DNA of 64,000 bases from Candidatus Accumulibacter affinis (GTDB taxonomy: Bacteria > Pseudomonadota > Gammaproteobacteria > Burkholderiales > Rhodocyclaceae): assembly GCA_016713625.1 (NCBI GenBank), contig JADJOT010000001.1, forward strand, positions 62,001 through 126,000, in the 5' to 3' direction. Each line of letters begins with the position of its first letter. The stretch's first letter is position 1. Shown here piece by piece: positions 62,131 through 64,000 of the stretch. The position numbers and the translations under genes were made by a program. Below the pieces are notes generated by a model. It was not told where the DNA came from. It made no database searches and worked only from the letters and a program-made list of their open reading frames with translations.

Positions 62131-63126
62131 ATGACTGACCACGCCTTGCTCGGCCCTTGGGTACGGCGTTTCCTGTCGAGTATCTGGTGCAGGAGCGCAA
62201 CCTTTCGATCAATACTCAGAGAAGTTATCGCGACATGCTGGCGCTGCTTCTGCCCTACGTTGGCGATCATCTCAAGAAATCGGTGGGACCGGCTGACGGT
62301 CGACGATCTGTCGGCAGATCTGGTTCGGCAGTTCCTTGCCGATCTGGAAGCGCAGCGTCACTGTATCGCAGCCACTCGCAATCAACGCCTCGGCGGCCTT
62401 CACGCCTTGGCGCGATACATCGGCCAGAACAGTCCCGAGCATATCGAGTGGTGCGCGCAAATCCGCCTGATCCCGTTCAAGAAGACGGCTCACCCTGACA
62501 TCACCTATCTCGATAAACCGGAAATGGACGCGCTTCTGGCGTCTCCGGATCGCCGTACCGCGCAGGGTCGGCGTGACTACGGGCTGTTGCTGTTTCTATA
62601 CAATTCGGGGGCTCGCGCGAGTGAAGCGGCCGAGGTCCGGATCAGCGATATTGACTGGTACGCGAAATGCGTTCGAATCATCGGCAAAGGCAACAAACGG
62701 CGTGCTTGTCCATTGTGGCCAAACACCTTGGATGAGTTGCAGTGGCTGGCGGCAAAGCGTGCACCGGAACATCATCTGTTTCTGAACCGCAACGGTCAGT
62801 CGATCACCCGTTTTGGTATTCACACGCTGGTCGAACGCTATGCATCAAGGGCCTGTGCGCAATCACCGTCGCTTGGCACGAAGCGAGTCAGCCCGCACGT
62901 GATTCGCCACAGCACGGCAACCCATCTGCTACGTTCCGGCGCCGACATCAACACCGTCCGTGCCTGGCTGGGTCATGTCTCTCTCACCACGACCAATATC
63001 TACGCCGAGACCGACCTCGAGACCAAAGCCCGTGCCCTGGCCCAGTGCGCACCGGCAGCAGAGCCAGCCGTCAACAAACCCTGGCGCCAACAGCCAGACC
63101 TGATGACCTTCCTGCGCAGTTTGTAG
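62131..63126 (+). CDS. tyrosine recombinase RitC-like, two compensating frameshifts
   Basis: 331 residues. The start overlaps ritB by 8 bp. N-terminal EYLVQERNLSINTQRSYRDML is found in another frame between about 62170 and 62280, so two opposite indels are present there. The catalytic domain is intact: Arg in YNSGARASEAAEV, PHVIRHSTATHLLRSG, WLGHVSLTTTNIYAE with the Tyr nucleophile. Ends just before the right terminal repeat of the RIT element. Confidence 0.85.
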   Translation: MTDHALLGPWVRRFLSSIWCRSATFRSILREVIATCWRCFCPTLAIISRNRWDRLTVDDLSADLVRQFLADLEAQRHCIAATRNQRLGGLHALARYIGQNSPEHIEWCAQIRLIPFKKTAHPDITYLDKPEMDALLASPDRRTAQGRRDYGLLLFLYNSGARASEAAEVRISDIDWYAKCVRIIGKGNKRRACPLWPNTLDELQWLAAKRAPEHHLFLNRNGQSITRFGIHTLVERYASRACAQSPSLGTKRVSPHVIRHSTATHLLRSGADINTVRAWLGHVSLTTTNIYAETDLETKARALAQCAPAAEPAVNKPWRQQPDLMTFLRSL

Positions 63127-63230
63127 CAAAAATTTATGTGGCGTTTGCCCGGCCCCCGGCCTCGCAGCAGTTCTCATTTCAAATTCCATGGTAGCGGGTG
63201 GTGAGGGTAAGGACTGTTGGATGGGGTAAG

Positions 63231-64000
63231 TCAGCCGGTGTCTGGGGCGTTGGGAGCGAGGCGCTGCTGCATGAAGCGCATGAGGTGATCCCAGTCATCG
63301 AACGGCAGGTACTGTAGCAAGGCGCGCAGGTGTTCGAAGAAGGTGCGGCGGGAGGGCAGCAGGCCGCGGACCTTGGCGTAACGGGTGTCCATCCAGTCCA
63401 GGGCGGTATGGACCAAGAAGGCCAACAAGATCAGTGTGGCGAAGAGGTTGGCCAAGAACTGTTTGCCGTGTCCGAAGTTGTGGTCGAAATGGTAGCCCTT
63501 GGTCTTGAGGGTGTTGTTGTTCTCGTTCTCGATTTTCCAACGCGCGCGCCCGGCGGAAGCCAGAGCGGCGACGTTGTGGTCGGTGATGGCATGCGAGGTG
63601 GCCCAGGCGTTCTTGAAGACGATGGCACCGTGGGCATCGGTGGTGACCAGTTCCAGCCAGTTGGCCATCACGGCATCGTCCGTGTTGCGCAAGGGCACTT
63701 GATGGGCATAGCGATAGGTGTCGGTAAAGTGCTTCTTGCCGACGCGTCGCGCCTGTACGACGCGGCCGAGTTGCTCGTTGCGCTCGAAATCGCCGACCCA
63801 CTCGTAGAGCGTGGCATGGGATTCGAGCTTGCAGGTGAACAGGAAGTCGGCCTGTTGCGCCCGCACCCGCAGGCAATGCGACTGATGGCAGTACAGGTCG
63901 TCGCCCAGGTAGGTGATGCGCCACGGGCGGTAGTGCTCGCCCCAGCGCGCCAGCCAGCGGGCCGAGGCGGCCAATTCGCAGTCCTGCTTGTCCTGGCCGT
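63231..64000 (-). CDS. IS4-like DDE transposase, 5' part beyond window
   Basis: The C-terminal ~255 residues: GQDKQDCELAASARWL at the window edge, ITYLGDDLYCHQSHC (catalytic Asp region), then RWKIENENNNTLKTKGYHFDHNFGHG, the Glu-containing signature of IS4-like transposases, and LILLAFLVHTALDWMD. The frame is open to position 64000, so the gene starts outside. Confidence 0.75.
   Translation of the reverse strand, partial: GQDKQDCELAASARWLARWGEHYRPWRITYLGDDLYCHQSHCLRVRAQQADFLFTCKLESHATLYEWVGDFERNEQLGRVVQARRVGKKHFTDTYRYAHQVPLRNTDDAVMANWLELVTTDAHGAIVFKNAWATSHAITDHNVAALASAGRARWKIENENNNTLKTKGYHFDHNFGHGKQFLANLFATLILLAFLVHTALDWMDTRYAKVRGLLPSRRTFFEHLRALLQYLPFDDWDHLMRFMQQRLAPNAPDTG

Larger units (their letters stand above)
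57002..62138 (+). pseudogene. tyrosine recombinase RitB-like, interrupted by IS21 copy 2
   Basis: The N-terminal part lies at 57002-57365 (HKRALGHRFQTEEAVLRSFC, WVKKYHVLSGFYRFALARGFV). The C-terminal part lies at 61562-62138 (YGAGLRISEAISLHIVDVDLE, HDLRHSAAVHRL, YLGHVNLSATQHYL). Removing 57366-61561 (the IS plus one copy of the CACCGG target duplication) joins ACTG directly to RVPIDAYVF in frame. One small frame break occurs near 57015. The gene was functional before the IS inserted. Confidence 0.85.
55626..63146 (+). mobile_element. recombinase-in-trio (RIT) element, interrupted by IS21
   Basis: Three tyrosine recombinase genes in tandem with overlapping starts and stops (55763-63126), the defining layout of RIT elements. 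Near the left end GCGCCACATAAATTTGC (about 55694-55710) is inverted relative to GCAAAAATTTATGTGGCG at the right (63127-63144), with extra ATGTGGCG copies at about 55627 and 55643. The exact ends are uncertain. It interrupts the DDE transposase gene on the left. Confidence 0.75.

Overview
The window is GC-rich and reads like a betaproteobacterial chromosome. The pointers are a DUF3460 gene, hpnC-hpnD-hpnE, a mobB-moeA-moaD-moaE run, a tesA/ybbA divergent pair and clpB with a heat-shock promoter. A Rhodocyclales host such as Accumulibacter would fit, but that is an inference and not something the sequence proves.

Layout. 1-2830: right-truncated IS21-type element on the minus strand. 2831-5548: serine-recombinase module, with its first gene cut by the IS. 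5560-8898: degraded integron, consisting of an intI fragment, attI with a LexA-box promoter, two gene cassettes on the minus strand, and a truncated group II intron in the last attC. 9104-19978: housekeeping genes (tyrosine phosphatase, DinG-type helicase, ATP-grasp-like protein, molybdenum cofactor genes, periplasmic binding protein, ClpB, DUF3460). 20061-43517: a contiguous minus-strand cluster for an extracellular contractile injection system (eCIS, phage-tail-like). 43870-52170: Pat-type acetyltransferase, mnmH, tesA, ybbA, hpnEDC. 52343-53868: tRNA-Leu(UAG) followed by a phage-type integrase. 54115-64000: nested mobile DNA. A DDE transposase gene is cut by a recombinase-in-trio (RIT) element, whose middle recombinase gene is itself cut by a second IS21-type element (57366-61555, 6-bp target duplication). 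An IS4-like transposase runs off the right edge.

The eCIS cluster encodes sheath, inner tube, baseplate chaperone, tail terminator (DUF4255), AAA+ ATPase, a DUF4157-leader candidate cargo protein, tube initiator, LysM protein, split hub/spike, PAAR tip, gp25 and two baseplate-J wedge proteins. It ends with a tail-protein-I-like protein and a DUF6519 protein. Most neighbouring genes overlap by 4 bp, so one long operon read from about 43.5 kb to 20 kb is likely. Unusual points are a PA14 domain inserted in one wedge protein, a duplicated domain in an enlarged sheath, and no recognisable tape-measure or classical fibre gene.

The integron cassette at 6622-8077 carries three translationally coupled genes (four-helix membrane protein, 42-residue single-helix protein, and a 308-residue soluble protein resembling DUF6414). 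It is the best candidate here for an undescribed module.

Many otherwise conserved genes (tube, tesA, hpnC, recombinases, istA) are broken by single-base differences, most of them in short G or C runs. The two IS21 copies differ from each other at the same kind of sites. Assembly error is at least as likely as true gene decay, so such genes are annotated here as full-length reading units with the disruption noted.
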